Below are positions 1-8,558 of a stretch of 64,000 nucleotides of DNA, piece after piece. Numbering within the stretch: position 1 is the stretch's first letter; every line of letters begins with the position of its first letter. This DNA comes from Shimia_B sp038527375 (lineage in GTDB: Bacteria; Pseudomonadota; Alphaproteobacteria; Rhodobacterales; Rhodobacteraceae): positions 20,976 to 84,975 of the forward strand of contig JBCBFU010000006.1 in NCBI GenBank assembly GCA_038527375.1, read 5' to 3'. The notes beneath the pieces were generated by a model, which did no database searches, was not told the DNA's origin, and saw only the letters and a program-made list of their open reading frames with translations. Both the position numbers and the translations under genes were made by a program.

Positions 1-888
1 GGTGGTGTTGGGCGCGGCAAGTCGATGCTGATGGACCTCTTTGTCGAGGGGTTGGAGGTGCCCGCGCGCCGGGTGCATTTCCACGCCTTCATGCAGGAAA
101 TTCACGCAGCGATGCACGAGGCTCGCAAGACGGGTGTGGAGGATGCCATTGTCCCGGTGGCCGACGCGGTCTCAGGCTCGGTGCGCGTGCTGGCCTTTGA
201 CGAGATGCAGATCACCGACATCACGGACGCGATGATCGTGGGGCGGCTGTTCGAGAGGCTCTTTGCCGCCGGGACGGTGGTGGTGACGACGTCGAACCGG
301 GTGCCGGGGGATCTCTATAAAGACGGGCTGAACCGACAGCTGTTTCTGCCGTTTATTGCGCTGCTGGAAGAGCGGATGGAGGTTCAGGAACTGGCCTCTC
401 CCACCGACTACCGACAGGACAGGTTGGCGGGGGAAGAGGTCTATTTTGCCCCCGTGACGCCCGAGGCGCGGACGCGCGTGGCGCAGATGTGGGAGGACCT
501 TGCCGGAGGGGACGCGCCGCTGGTCCTGACGGTCAAGGGCCGGACCGTGACACTGCCCGCGTTTCGCGGTGGTGTGGCGCGGGCGCGCTTCCACGATCTG
601 TGTGGCCAGCCCTTGGGGCCCGCGGATTACCTGGCCATCGCGGACGCCGTGCGGGTTCTGATCGTCGAGGATGTCCCGCGTTTGGGGCGGTCGAATTTCA
701 ACGAGGCCAAGCGGTTCGTGACCTTGATCGACGCGCTGTATGAGGCGCGCGTCCGGTTGATCGTGACGGCGGCTGCTGCGCCGGAGATGCTCTACCTCGA
801 AGGCGAAAACAGTTTCGAGTTCGAGCGCACGGCCAGCCGCATCCGCGAGATGATGGGGGACGGCTGGGGCAATTCCCCGGGCGGCTAG
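1..888 (+). CDS. zapE: Cell division protein ZapE (AFG1-like ATPase), 5' end missing
   Basis: The reading frame is open from base 1, so the N-terminus lies outside the window; 295 residues remain. The first eight read GGVGRGKS, a Walker A loop, followed by a Walker B-like LAFDE near residue 67 and a TTSN sensor-1 segment near 97. This order and the NRVPGDLYKDGLNR stretch are typical of the AFG1/ZapE P-loop ATPases, which act at the Z-ring during division under stress. About 60 residues are probably missing compared with the family. The last codon meets the end of the convergent DinB-like gene with a 4-base overlap. Confidence 0.9.
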   Translation, partial: GGVGRGKSMLMDLFVEGLEVPARRVHFHAFMQEIHAAMHEARKTGVEDAIVPVADAVSGSVRVLAFDEMQITDITDAMIVGRLFERLFAAGTVVVTTSNRVPGDLYKDGLNRQLFLPFIALLEERMEVQELASPTDYRQDRLAGEEVYFAPVTPEARTRVAQMWEDLAGGDAPLVLTVKGRTVTLPAFRGGVARARFHDLCGQPLGPADYLAIADAVRVLIVEDVPRLGRSNFNEAKRFVTLIDALYEARVRLIVTAAAAPEMLYLEGENSFEFERTASRIREMMGDGWGNSPGG

Positions 889-1388
889 GGCATCATGGGC
901 AGGTCGGTCGGCTCGGGCTCCGCACCCGCCTGCGTAAGCATGCCGTGGATTTGACCCCGGTGGTGGGTCTGGTGGTTGAACAGGTGGATCATGCACAGCG
1001 CGAGCGGCTTTTCGACCGATGCATCGCCGCCACCTGGATGAAAGCGCAGCGTGCCCGTGGTGTTGGTGACCGTCTCTGCCCAGTCGACAAGCTGCCTATC
1101 GCGTTCGGCCCGGGCTGTGCAGAAGGCCTCCCAATCCTGGGGCGCGTCCAGTGACGGATGGATGTGTGTCTCGGGCTTGGGATCGCCGCCGAACCGCGCA
1201 ATCCAGAGCGCGTCATCCCAAAGCAGGTGGTTAAAGGTTCCCGAAATGGAGCCGAAGAAAGCCCCGCGATCCTGCCAGCGCTCTGCGTCTGTGAGCGTGC
1301 TGGCCGCCGCGACGAGCGACCGGGTCTGCCAGACCGAATAGCGCGCCATGAGGCAGCAATAGGCCGGGGTGATTTCGATATCGTCCAT
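885..1388 (-). CDS. DinB family protein
   Basis: A 167-residue protein with the four-helix DinB/YfiT layout. The three expected metal-binding histidines are visible: His54 in NHLLWDD, and His139 and His143 in FNHQTHHRGQIH. Family members are putative metal-dependent, thiol-linked transferases or hydrolases; the substrate cannot be told from sequence. It is convergent with zapE, sharing 4 bases at the stop codons. The start at 1388 gives the usual family length, although no strong ribosome binding site precedes it. Confidence 0.85.
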   Translation of the reverse strand: MDDIEITPAYCCLMARYSVWQTRSLVAAASTLTDAERWQDRGAFFGSISGTFNHLLWDDALWIARFGGDPKPETHIHPSLDAPQDWEAFCTARAERDRQLVDWAETVTNTTGTLRFHPGGGDASVEKPLALCMIHLFNHQTHHRGQIHGMLTQAGAEPEPTDLPMMP

Positions 1389-1474
1389 GGGGCGCCCCCG
1401 AAAGGAACAGCGGCGCCGACACGTAACTGGGGATTGTGTCGACGCCGCCTACTGCTCTCTAGGCTTTATTGCCT

Positions 1475-2215
1475 TCAGAGATTCTCGATATCCGGGATGC
1501 GCAGAAGCTGCCCGACCTGGAGAGACCCGTTGTCGCCCAGATGGCGGCGGTTGGCCTCGAGGATGTATTCCTGCCCGTTTGGCGTGCCGTAGTAGCGCAA
1601 GGATAGCGTCAGGAGGCTGTCGCCCAGACGCACGGTGTGCACGGCGCGCGTGGGCACGGCAGCAAGCTGTTCGCGCAGCGTTGCGTTGCCGATCTGCGGG
1701 GTTGTTGCGGGGGTGGTTGCGACGGGCGGTGTGACGCGCGCGGGCGGGGTGGCGAGCGCCAGTTGATCGGTCGCCGCGGCCTGCGAGAGCGCGGGGTTCG
1801 ATTGGGCCAGCGGCAGGAGCGACGGGCGCAAGGTCCCGTTTTCGTCGCGCATGGTCGTCGTGAGGAAGTTCGGGCGGTTCTGCCCGAGATCGTTGAACAG
1901 GGGCCCCGTTGCGGTCGGCGCAGCAGTCTCTGCCGGCACGGTGAGCGGGGTCACATCGGTGAGCGTTGGCGTCTCGGCGCGCGTGACCTCGACGGCGGGT
2001 GCTGCGGTCGTCGCAGGCGCCGCCGGGACCGGGGTCACGCTGGGCGCGGGCGTCACGGTCGCCTGCGTAACAACCGGGGCCGGTTCCACAGCGGGTTGCG
2101 GTGCGACCGTGGCCTCCGGCACATCCGCCAGCGGGGTGCTGCGGTCGGGTTGGAACAGGATCAGGCCGATGGTCACGACCAGAAATGCGACGATGATCAG
2201 GAGAGGGCGATACAT
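1475..2215 (-). CDS. LysM domain protein, membrane-anchored
   Basis: A 246-residue protein that starts with a hydrophobic N-terminal anchor (MYRPLLIIVAFLVVT), continues through a long Ala/Pro/Thr/Val-rich low-complexity linker and ends in one LysM domain at about residues 190-246 (VHTVRLGDSL, LLRIPDIENL). LysM binds peptidoglycan, so the protein probably spans from the inner membrane to the murein. The ATG at 2215 is chosen because AAGAGG lies just upstream; a longer frame to 2302 only adds unlikely residues. Its partner in the envelope is unknown. Confidence 0.8.
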   Translation of the reverse strand: MYRPLLIIVAFLVVTIGLILFQPDRSTPLADVPEATVAPQPAVEPAPVVTQATVTPAPSVTPVPAAPATTAAPAVEVTRAETPTLTDVTPLTVPAETAAPTATGPLFNDLGQNRPNFLTTTMRDENGTLRPSLLPLAQSNPALSQAAATDQLALATPPARVTPPVATTPATTPQIGNATLREQLAAVPTRAVHTVRLGDSLLTLSLRYYGTPNGQEYILEANRRHLGDNGSLQVGQLLRIPDIENL

Positions 2216-2509
2216 ACGGGGCCTCTTGCAACGGATGGGGCGCATGGGGTTGGGCAGGGTGTCGGCAGGGGGCGCGCACGCTGTGCGTGCGGGGCAATCC
2301 AATGCGGATTGCGGGACAGGGCGGTGCCTGGCCGAGGCGCTGACATATCAAATCCCCCAATATGCGCGCCATATCTGGTTGCAGCCAGGTTTTAGCAGGG
2401 CACGCATATACTGCTGCACCAGATGTAGGGGCAGGCGGCGAATCAAGTCAACAGAGGCTGATTCGTTTTTGCCGAAATCGATTCGTTTTCTTGCAGATTT
2501 GCGGAGAGA

Positions 2510-3781
2510 TCAGCCGTTTTCGCGGATCACATGGCCTGCGAAGTAGAGACTTCCACAGATCAGCACCCGGCCTGCACCCCGCTGGGCGAGGTCCGAGAGG
2601 GCGCTTTGCAGGTCCGGCGCGGTACGGCTGTGGATGCCTGCGGCGGCGGCGGCATCGGCGGTTTCCTCGGCCGTCAGCGTCGCGGCCTCGCCCGGGATGC
2701 TGCAGGCGGTCAGGCTGGAAAGCTGGGGCGCGAGCGCGTCCATGTAGCCGCGCACATCCTTGGTCCGCAGCATTCCGCAGATCGCGTGGGTGTCGCGCGG
2801 GGGCAGATCGGCAAGCGTGCGGGCCAGCATCGTGCCCGCCGCCGGGTTGTGGCCCCCGTCCAGCCAGAGATCGAGGTTGGGAAAGGCATCGACCAGCGCG
2901 CCCCGGGTCAGGTGCTGCATCCGCGCGGGCCATTGGACATTCGTCACCGCAGCCTCGGCCGCCGTTTCGCCAAACCCAAGATGCCTCAGGGTTGCGATGG
3001 CCGCCCCTGCATTCGTGACCTGGTGCGGACCGGGCAGTGCGGGCAAGGGCAGGTCCAGAAGCCCGGTTTCGTCCTGATAGATCAGCCGGTCGCGTTCGGT
3101 GCTGACATGCCAGTGCTGCCCATGGACCAGAAGCGGTGCGCCGACGCGGGCGGCCCGTGCCTCGATCACGTCGAGGGCTTCTTCATGCTGGGGACCAACG
3201 ATGCAGGTCACATCGCGCTTCATGATCCCGGCCTTTTCGCCCGCGATCTGGCCCAGCGTGTCGCCAAGGAACGCCTGATGATCCATGTCCACGGGCGTGA
3301 TGATCGTTGCCGCAGGCGCGTCAAAGATGTTGGTGGCATCAAGCCGCCCACCGAGGCCCACCTCCATCATCGTGAAATCCGCGGGCGTGCGCGCAAAGGC
3401 CAGCATCGCAGCGATGGTTGTGATCTCGAAATAGGTGATCGGCGCGCCGTCATTTGCGACGTAGCAGTCGTCGAGCACCTGGGTCAGGTGATCCTCGGTG
3501 ATCAAGTCACCCGCCAGCCGGATGCGTTCGTGAAAGCGGGCGAGGTGGGGCGAGGTATAGGCGTGGACGGATTTGCCCACCCCTTCCAGACCCGCGCGGA
3601 CCATGGCCTGCGTCGATCCCTTGCCGTTGGTGCCGGCCACATGGACGACCGGCGGGATGTCGTTTTGCGGGTTTCCCAGCTTGCCCAGCAGCGTCCAGAC
3701 CCGGTCGAGCGTCAGGTCGATGATCTTGGGATGCAGCGCCATCATCCGGTCGAGGATGACGTCGGAGCGGCTGTCGCTCAC
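2510..3781 (-). CDS. folC: Bifunctional folylpolyglutamate synthase / dihydrofolate synthase
   Basis: A 423-residue Mur-ligase-like enzyme that adds glutamate to dihydropteroate and to folates. The ATP-binding loop GTNGKGS is at residues 50-56, followed by the SPHLARFHERIRL region and the VGLGGRLDATN segment, all hallmark FolC motifs. Its start overlaps the accD stop by 4 bases, the accD-folC order known from many proteobacteria, so the two are very likely co-transcribed and translationally coupled. Length matches the family. Confidence 0.96.
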   Translation of the reverse strand: MSDSRSDVILDRMMALHPKIIDLTLDRVWTLLGKLGNPQNDIPPVVHVAGTNGKGSTQAMVRAGLEGVGKSVHAYTSPHLARFHERIRLAGDLITEDHLTQVLDDCYVANDGAPITYFEITTIAAMLAFARTPADFTMMEVGLGGRLDATNIFDAPAATIITPVDMDHQAFLGDTLGQIAGEKAGIMKRDVTCIVGPQHEEALDVIEARAARVGAPLLVHGQHWHVSTERDRLIYQDETGLLDLPLPALPGPHQVTNAGAAIATLRHLGFGETAAEAAVTNVQWPARMQHLTRGALVDAFPNLDLWLDGGHNPAAGTMLARTLADLPPRDTHAICGMLRTKDVRGYMDALAPQLSSLTACSIPGEAATLTAEETADAAAAAGIHSRTAPDLQSALSDLAQRGAGRVLICGSLYFAGHVIRENG

Positions 3782-4737
3782 GATTTGGCCTCGTCCGGGG
3801 CGGCGGCATCTTCGACGGGCTCGGTCCCCTCGGCCACCAATTCGGGCGGAGGATCCGCCGGGGCGGGCAGGTCGCCAGCTATGGGCGGCGTTTCCTTCAT
3901 CAACATGCGCAGGATCTGGATCAGTTCGCGACGCATTTCGGTCCGGGCGGTCACGCGGTCGAGCATGCCGTGGTCCAGCAGGTATTCGGCGCGCTGGAAC
4001 CCTTCGGGCAGGGTTTCGCGGATGGTCTGTTCGATGACGCGCGGGCCTGCAAAGCAGATCAGCGCGTTGGGCTCGGCGATCTGGACGTCGCCCAGCATCG
4101 CGTAGGAGGCGGTCACACCACCGGTCGTCGGGTGGGTCAGCACGACGATATAGGGCAGCCCCGCTTCCTTGAGCATTTGCACAGCCACGGTCGTGCGCGG
4201 CATTTGCATGAGGCTGAGGATGCCTTCTTGCATGCGCGCGCCGCCGGCTGCGGAAAAGAGGATCAGTGGACGGCCTGTCGCCACGGCGCGTTCGGCGGCT
4301 GCGATGATGGCGTTGCCCACATACATGCCCATGGAGCCCGCCATGAAGCTGAAGTCCTGGGCTGCGGCCACGATGGGGGTTTTGCCCATCTCGCCTTCGG
4401 CGACCAGCATCGCCTCGGCCTCGTTCGTGGCCTTTTGCGCGGCTTTCAGGCGGTCGGGGTATCGTTTCTGATCGCGGAACTTCAGGGGGTCTTCGATCGG
4501 GGTGGGGACCTTGATTTCGGTGAAGATGCCGCCGTCAAAGAGCGCCTGGAACCGCGCGCGGGGGCTGATCCCCATGTGGTGCCCGCAATTGGTGCAGACG
4601 TTCAGGTTTTCGGCCAGTTCCCGGTGGAACAGCATTTGCCCGCATTCATCGCATTTGGTCCACAGGTTGTCGGGAACCTCGCGCCGGGAAAACAGCGAGT
4701 TGATGGTCGGACGAACGTAGTTCGAAATCCAGTTCAT
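3778..4737 (-). CDS. accD: Acetyl-CoA carboxylase carboxyltransferase subunit beta
   Basis: A 319-residue subunit that, with AccA, transfers CO2 from biotin to acetyl-CoA to make malonyl-CoA for fatty acid synthesis. The N-terminal zinc ribbon is complete (Cys29, Cys32, Cys48, Cys51), and the crotonase-fold core carries the FMAGSMGMYVG and FSAAGGARMQEG segments. It overlaps folC by 4 bases. The 165 bp upstream contain an operator-like dyad and a 20-bp tandem repeat, annotated separately, which may regulate it. Confidence 0.97.
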   Translation of the reverse strand: MNWISNYVRPTINSLFSRREVPDNLWTKCDECGQMLFHRELAENLNVCTNCGHHMGISPRARFQALFDGGIFTEIKVPTPIEDPLKFRDQKRYPDRLKAAQKATNEAEAMLVAEGEMGKTPIVAAAQDFSFMAGSMGMYVGNAIIAAAERAVATGRPLILFSAAGGARMQEGILSLMQMPRTTVAVQMLKEAGLPYIVVLTHPTTGGVTASYAMLGDVQIAEPNALICFAGPRVIEQTIRETLPEGFQRAEYLLDHGMLDRVTARTEMRRELIQILRMLMKETPPIAGDLPAPADPPPELVAEGTEPVEDAAAPDEAKS

Positions 4738-4826
4738 GCGTGGCCTCTGGTTTCGTGCCGCTGCGCATGACGCAAGGGCAAGGCTGGATCCGGTGTCCGG
4801 GGCGAACTCGGTGAACCGGGTGTCTG

Positions 4827-4845
4827 TTATCTGGGGTTCAGATAA
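4827..4845. promoter_or_regulatory. Perfect 7-bp dyad with 5-bp spacer upstream of accD
   Basis: TTATCTG at 4827-4833 and CAGATAA at 4839-4845 are exact inverted copies separated by GGGTT. The 19-bp symmetric site sits about 90 bp before the accD start and has the size of a TetR- or GntR-type operator. The short arms and loop without a T tract argue against a terminator. No regulator gene is adjacent, so the link to accD is an inference. Confidence 0.5.
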
Positions 4846-4857
4846 GGAAGCGCCCCC

Positions 4858-4897
4858 TGAAACGCAATCGGATCAGGTGAAACGCAAGCGGATCAGG
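4858..4897. repeat. 20-bp tandem direct repeat upstream of accD
   Basis: Two head-to-tail 20-bp copies (4858-4877 and 4878-4897) of TGAAACGCAATCGGATCAGG differ at one base (T4868 versus G4888). They lie between the end of the CPBP protease gene and accD. A 20-bp period is about two helical turns, so a protein could contact both copies from one face. Function is unknown. Confidence 0.75.
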
Positions 4898-4902
4898 CTG
4901 GA

Positions 4903-5796
4903 TCATGCGGCGCGCGGCAGGACGCGGCGCACATAGATCAGCCAGATCGCGCCAAGGACCGCGAGATCAAGGATGATGAACGGCATGAGCGCGGGGTCCG
5001 AGCTGGTCATCTGAAGGTGGCGCAGGGACAGGGCGGACAGGGGCCCTGGGATCGCGATCAGCAGGATCGCCTGCACGTTGTTGACGAAGTGCAGCGCCCA
5101 TGCGGCCCCCAGTGATCCCGTGCGCGCGGTCAGATCGGCGGCGACCAGCGCGAAGCCAAAGGTCACGGCGAGGATCGGCCACATGTTGGCCCCTTGGGTC
5201 GCGGGGTCCATGTGGGCGGCGGCAAAGATCGCGCCGGGCAGGATCAGCCAGACCGCCGTTTGCGCGAACCGCGCGGCGAGCTGTTGTTGCAGGTAGCCGC
5301 GAAAGGCCAGTTCCTCGGCCCCCGTTTGCAGCGCGATGAGGGGGAGCGTCAGCGGCAGCAGCAGCGCCCATTGCCCAATCGGCAGGTTGGGATCGGTGTT
5401 GAGCGTTATCAGCGCCAGCGGCACCGTGATCGCGGCCACCGCGACGGCGAGGATCAGCATCCGTCCGCCATGGTGGGCGAGCGAGGCGGCATCACCAAAG
5501 AGGCTCCATGGCGAACGTCGGTGCATGATCCATGCGGCCGCCATCGCGCCGCCTGCCATGCCGACAAAGGTGCCCAGCAGCACGAGCGTTGGCCCGACGC
5601 CGCGCGCGGTCTGCAATCCGTCGAGGAAGATGCCCGCCGTCGCGCGGGGCAAGAGCCGCTCAATCGCGAAGGCCGCCCCCAGGATCGTGCCGAGGTAGAC
5701 GGCAAAGAGCAGGACGCAGCCCGCCAGCAGCCGCCAGAGTTCGGGGTGGCGCCGGGCAGGTGCGATGTAGCGGTCGTGGGGGGCGTAGGCTGACAT
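4903..5796 (-). CDS. CPBP family intramembrane glutamic endopeptidase
   Basis: A 297-residue membrane protein with about eight hydrophobic segments. The conserved CPBP/Rce1 (ABI) motifs are present: the Glu-Glu pair at 161-162 with Arg166 (EELAFRGYLQ), His195 in FAAAHM and His236/Asn240 in LHFVNN. Family members cleave substrates within the membrane; in bacteria the targets are mostly unknown. It stands alone, upstream of the accD regulatory region and divergent from ilvD. Confidence 0.88.
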   Translation of the reverse strand: MSAYAPHDRYIAPARRHPELWRLLAGCVLLFAVYLGTILGAAFAIERLLPRATAGIFLDGLQTARGVGPTLVLLGTFVGMAGGAMAAAWIMHRRSPWSLFGDAASLAHHGGRMLILAVAVAAITVPLALITLNTDPNLPIGQWALLLPLTLPLIALQTGAEELAFRGYLQQQLAARFAQTAVWLILPGAIFAAAHMDPATQGANMWPILAVTFGFALVAADLTARTGSLGAAWALHFVNNVQAILLIAIPGPLSALSLRHLQMTSSDPALMPFIILDLAVLGAIWLIYVRRVLPRAA

Positions 5797-5924
5797 GCCC
5801 CTGACCTATGTCGAAGAGGCGGAGGGGACAACTGCGCGGCGTCCTGTCCACAGGCCCTTTCCGGGCGACGGTCAACTTGCGCTGGACTTCTGTGCCGCTT
5901 AGACCGACGGAAACGCCAGGGAGC

Positions 5925-5948
5925 GGTGTTGTGCCTGCGCGCAACACC
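5925..5948 (+). promoter_or_regulatory. Stem-loop in the ilvD leader
   Basis: GGTGTTGTGC (5925-5934) and GCGCAACACC (5939-5948) pair over 10 bp with one G-U, closing a CTGC tetraloop. The stem ends 2 bases before the GAGGGAG ribosome binding site of ilvD (5951-5957). There is no T tract, so it is not a simple terminator; it may stabilise the message or modulate initiation. Confidence 0.5.
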
Positions 5949-5963
5949 CTGAGGGAGACCACC

Positions 5964-7697
5964 ATGCTGAAGAAGAAATTCGACAAGACCAACCTGCCCA
6001 GCCGCCACGTAACCGAAGGCCCGGCGCGCGCGCCGCATCGGTCGTATCTGTACGCGATGGGGCTGAGCGAGGACGAGATCCATCAGCCGCTGGTCGGTGT
6101 CGCGACCTGCTGGAACGAAGCCGCCCCCTGCAACATCGCGCTGAACCGTCAGGCGCAGGCCGTGAAGCTGGGCGTGAAGGCGGCGAGCGGGACCCCGCGG
6201 GAGTTCACGACGATCACCGTTACGGACGGCATCGCCATGGGCCATGAAGGCATGCGGTCGTCGCTGGCCAGCCGCGAGGCGATTGCCGACACGGTTGAAT
6301 TGACCATGCGTGGTCACTGCTACGACGCGATCGTGGGTCTGGCTGGCTGTGACAAGTCGCTGCCCGGCATGATGATGGCGATGATCCGTTTGAACGTGCC
6401 GTCGGTGTTCATCTATGGCGGATCGATCCTTCCGGGTCGGTTGAACGGTCAGGACGTCACCGTGCAGGACGTGTTCGAGGCTGTGGGTCAACATCAGGCC
6501 GGCAATTACTCGGACGCGGAACTGGACGTTCTGGAGCGTGTGGCCTGCCCGTCGGCGGGGGCCTGTGGCGGTCAGTTCACGGCCAACACCATGGCCTGTG
6601 TGTCGGAAGCGATCGGTCTGGCGCTGCCGAATTCGTCTGGCGCGCCTGCGCCCTATGAAAGCCGCGATCAGTATTCCATCGCCTCGGGCGAGGCGGTCAT
6701 GAACCTGATCGAAAAGAACATCCGGGCGCGCGACATCTGCACCCGTGAGGCGTTCGAGAACGCGGCGCGTGTGGTGGCCTGCACCGGCGGGTCGACCAAT
6801 GCGGGTCTGCACCTGCCCGCGATGGCGCATGAGGCGGGGATCGAGTTCTTCCTGGAAGACGTCTGCGAGATCTTCCGCGACACGCCCTATTTCGTCGATC
6901 TGAAACCCGGCGGTCAGTACGTGGCCAAGGACCTCTATGAAGCGGGCGGCGTGCCGGTTGTCATGAAAGAGCTGCGCAAGGCGGGTCTGCTGCACGAGGA
7001 CTGCATGACGGCCACGGGCTATTCCATGGGCGAAGAGCTTGACCGGATCACGCGGGAGGCGGACGGTCAGGTGATCTATCCAATCGACGCGCCCCTGTCG
7101 AAGACGGGCGGTGTCGTGGGGCTGAAGGGTAACCTTGCCCCCGAAGGCGCAATTGTGAAAGTCGCGGGTATCGCGTCGCAGCATCAGGTCTTTACCGGTC
7201 CTGCGCGGGTCTTTGAATGCGAAGAAGACGCGTTCGAGGCCGTGAAAAAGCGTGAATACGAAGAGGGCGAAGTTCTGGTCATCCGCAACGAGGGCCCATC
7301 GGGCGGCCCCGGTATGCGCGAGATGTTGGCGACCACGGCGGCCCTGTCGGGTCAGGGCATGGGCAAGAAGGTTGCGCTGATCACCGATGGCCGCTTCTCG
7401 GGCGCGACGCGCGGGTTCTGCGTGGGGCATGTCGGGCCGGAATCCGCCCATGGCGGTCCCATCGCGATGGTCAAGAACGGCGACGTCATCACCATCGACG
7501 CGATCAAGGGCGAGTTGTCGGTCGATCTGAGCGATGCCGAGCTTGAGGCGCGCAAGGCCGACTGGGCCGGTCCGCGGGAGACGATCTATGCCTCGGGCGG
7601 GTTGTGGAAATACGCGCAGTTGGTGGGTGAGACCTATCGCGGCGCGGTCACGCATCCGGGTGCGGCGAAAGAGCGTCACACCTACGCCGACTTGTAA
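5964..7697 (+). CDS. ilvD: Dihydroxy-acid dehydratase
   Basis: A 577-residue Fe-S enzyme that dehydrates 2,3-dihydroxy acids to 2-keto acids in valine, isoleucine and pantothenate synthesis. Cluster and active-site motifs are clear: CWNEAAPCN around residues 49-57, GCDKSLPGMMMA, and CPSAGACGGQFTANTMAC, then DGRFSGATRGFCVGHV near the end. The ATG at 5964 follows GAGGGAG and gives the standard family length; the frame extends upstream, but that part crosses the stem-loop leader. The next gene begins within 25 bases. Confidence 0.97.
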   Translation: MLKKKFDKTNLPSRHVTEGPARAPHRSYLYAMGLSEDEIHQPLVGVATCWNEAAPCNIALNRQAQAVKLGVKAASGTPREFTTITVTDGIAMGHEGMRSSLASREAIADTVELTMRGHCYDAIVGLAGCDKSLPGMMMAMIRLNVPSVFIYGGSILPGRLNGQDVTVQDVFEAVGQHQAGNYSDAELDVLERVACPSAGACGGQFTANTMACVSEAIGLALPNSSGAPAPYESRDQYSIASGEAVMNLIEKNIRARDICTREAFENAARVVACTGGSTNAGLHLPAMAHEAGIEFFLEDVCEIFRDTPYFVDLKPGGQYVAKDLYEAGGVPVVMKELRKAGLLHEDCMTATGYSMGEELDRITREADGQVIYPIDAPLSKTGGVVGLKGNLAPEGAIVKVAGIASQHQVFTGPARVFECEEDAFEAVKKREYEEGEVLVIRNEGPSGGPGMREMLATTAALSGQGMGKKVALITDGRFSGATRGFCVGHVGPESAHGGPIAMVKNGDVITIDAIKGELSVDLSDAELEARKADWAGPRETIYASGGLWKYAQLVGETYRGAVTHPGAAKERHTYADL

Positions 7698-7718
7698 GTG
7701 GGAACCGTGAGGGCGCGG

Positions 7719-8486
7719 ATGGTGAACCGTACCCGCGCCCTGCGCGCACTGGCGGGGGCCTTCCTGATTATGGGTGGGCTGGGCGGGTGTTCGACCGGGG
7801 GCATCGGTGCCGCGTTAAGCGGGGATGGCCGGGGCGGCGGCGCGATGGTGGCATCCTCACGCGTGACCTTTGCCGACGGCTTTGTCGTCGCGGCACCCGG
7901 GGGCTATTGCGTGGACAACCGCCGGACCCGGCAATCGGGCGCCAGTGGATTTACCGTCTTGGCGAGTTGCGAAAATCTGGGCGGCGCGCCGGGGACGGGC
8001 GTGGCAGAGCCGGGATTGATCACGGTCAGCATATCGCCCGGGTCCATCGGGGCGCCCGGCACGCTTGCGGAATTGGCCCAGACCACGGCGGGGCGCGCCC
8101 GGCTGTCGCGCAGCGGTCAGGCGGACAGCGTTCAGGTCCACACCACCGCAACCAGCAGTCGCGCCGTTTATGTGAACCTGACGGATCGCAGCCCCGGCGG
8201 GGCGGGTGGTCTGGACCCGCGACACTGGAAGGCGGCTTTTGATGCGGCAGGGCGCGTGGTGGTTGTGTCCGTCTATGGCGCGGACGGGTCGGACCTGCTG
8301 ACAGGGGGCGGAGAGGATTTGGCGCGCGATGCAGCACAGACCCTAATCGATGCGAATGCGGCGACGCCGGCGCCGGTTGCGCCCGCATCTGTGGTTGAAA
8401 TCGCGGCAAATTCCCCTGACACTACATCCTCAAATACCCCATCCGGCCTTGCAAGCGCGCTGGGCGGATTGTTCAGCCGACGTTAG
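7719..8486 (+). CDS. Putative lipoprotein of unknown function
   Basis: About 255 residues. The N-terminus has basic residues, a hydrophobic core and an LGGC lipobox with Cys24, so it is probably an exported lipoprotein. The mature part is rich in Gly/Ala/Ser/Thr, with an FADGFVVAAPGGYCVD segment and no recognised catalytic motif. It follows ilvD by about 20 bases and may be co-transcribed with it. GTG starts at 7698 and 7707 are possible; the ATG at 7719 is preferred because GAGGG precedes it. Function not recognised. Confidence 0.7.
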   Translation: MVNRTRALRALAGAFLIMGGLGGCSTGGIGAALSGDGRGGGAMVASSRVTFADGFVVAAPGGYCVDNRRTRQSGASGFTVLASCENLGGAPGTGVAEPGLITVSISPGSIGAPGTLAELAQTTAGRARLSRSGQADSVQVHTTATSSRAVYVNLTDRSPGGAGGLDPRHWKAAFDAAGRVVVVSVYGADGSDLLTGGGEDLARDAAQTLIDANAATPAPVAPASVVEIAANSPDTTSSNTPSGLASALGGLFSRR

Positions 8487-8558
8487 AGCGGCGTTAAATG
8501 TGATGCTGGCATTCTGCGTTCCGGCGCGGGATGCGTGACCAGAGGACCGGAGCGGCCA

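Noticed and set aside
2360..2374. ATATGCGCGCCATAT near-palindrome upstream of the LysM gene
   Set aside because: Imperfect and isolated, about 145 bp from the LysM start, with no further support.
2460..2489. Direct repeat of GATTCGTTTT at a 20-bp period downstream of folC
   Set aside because: Short, AT-rich and not associated with a clear hairpin or gene start, so I could not support a function.
5454..7679. A 741-residue minus-strand open frame opposite ilvD
   Set aside because: It is antisense to a clear ilvD, has no recognisable domain and no ribosome binding site, and such long shadow frames are usual in GC-rich coding DNA.
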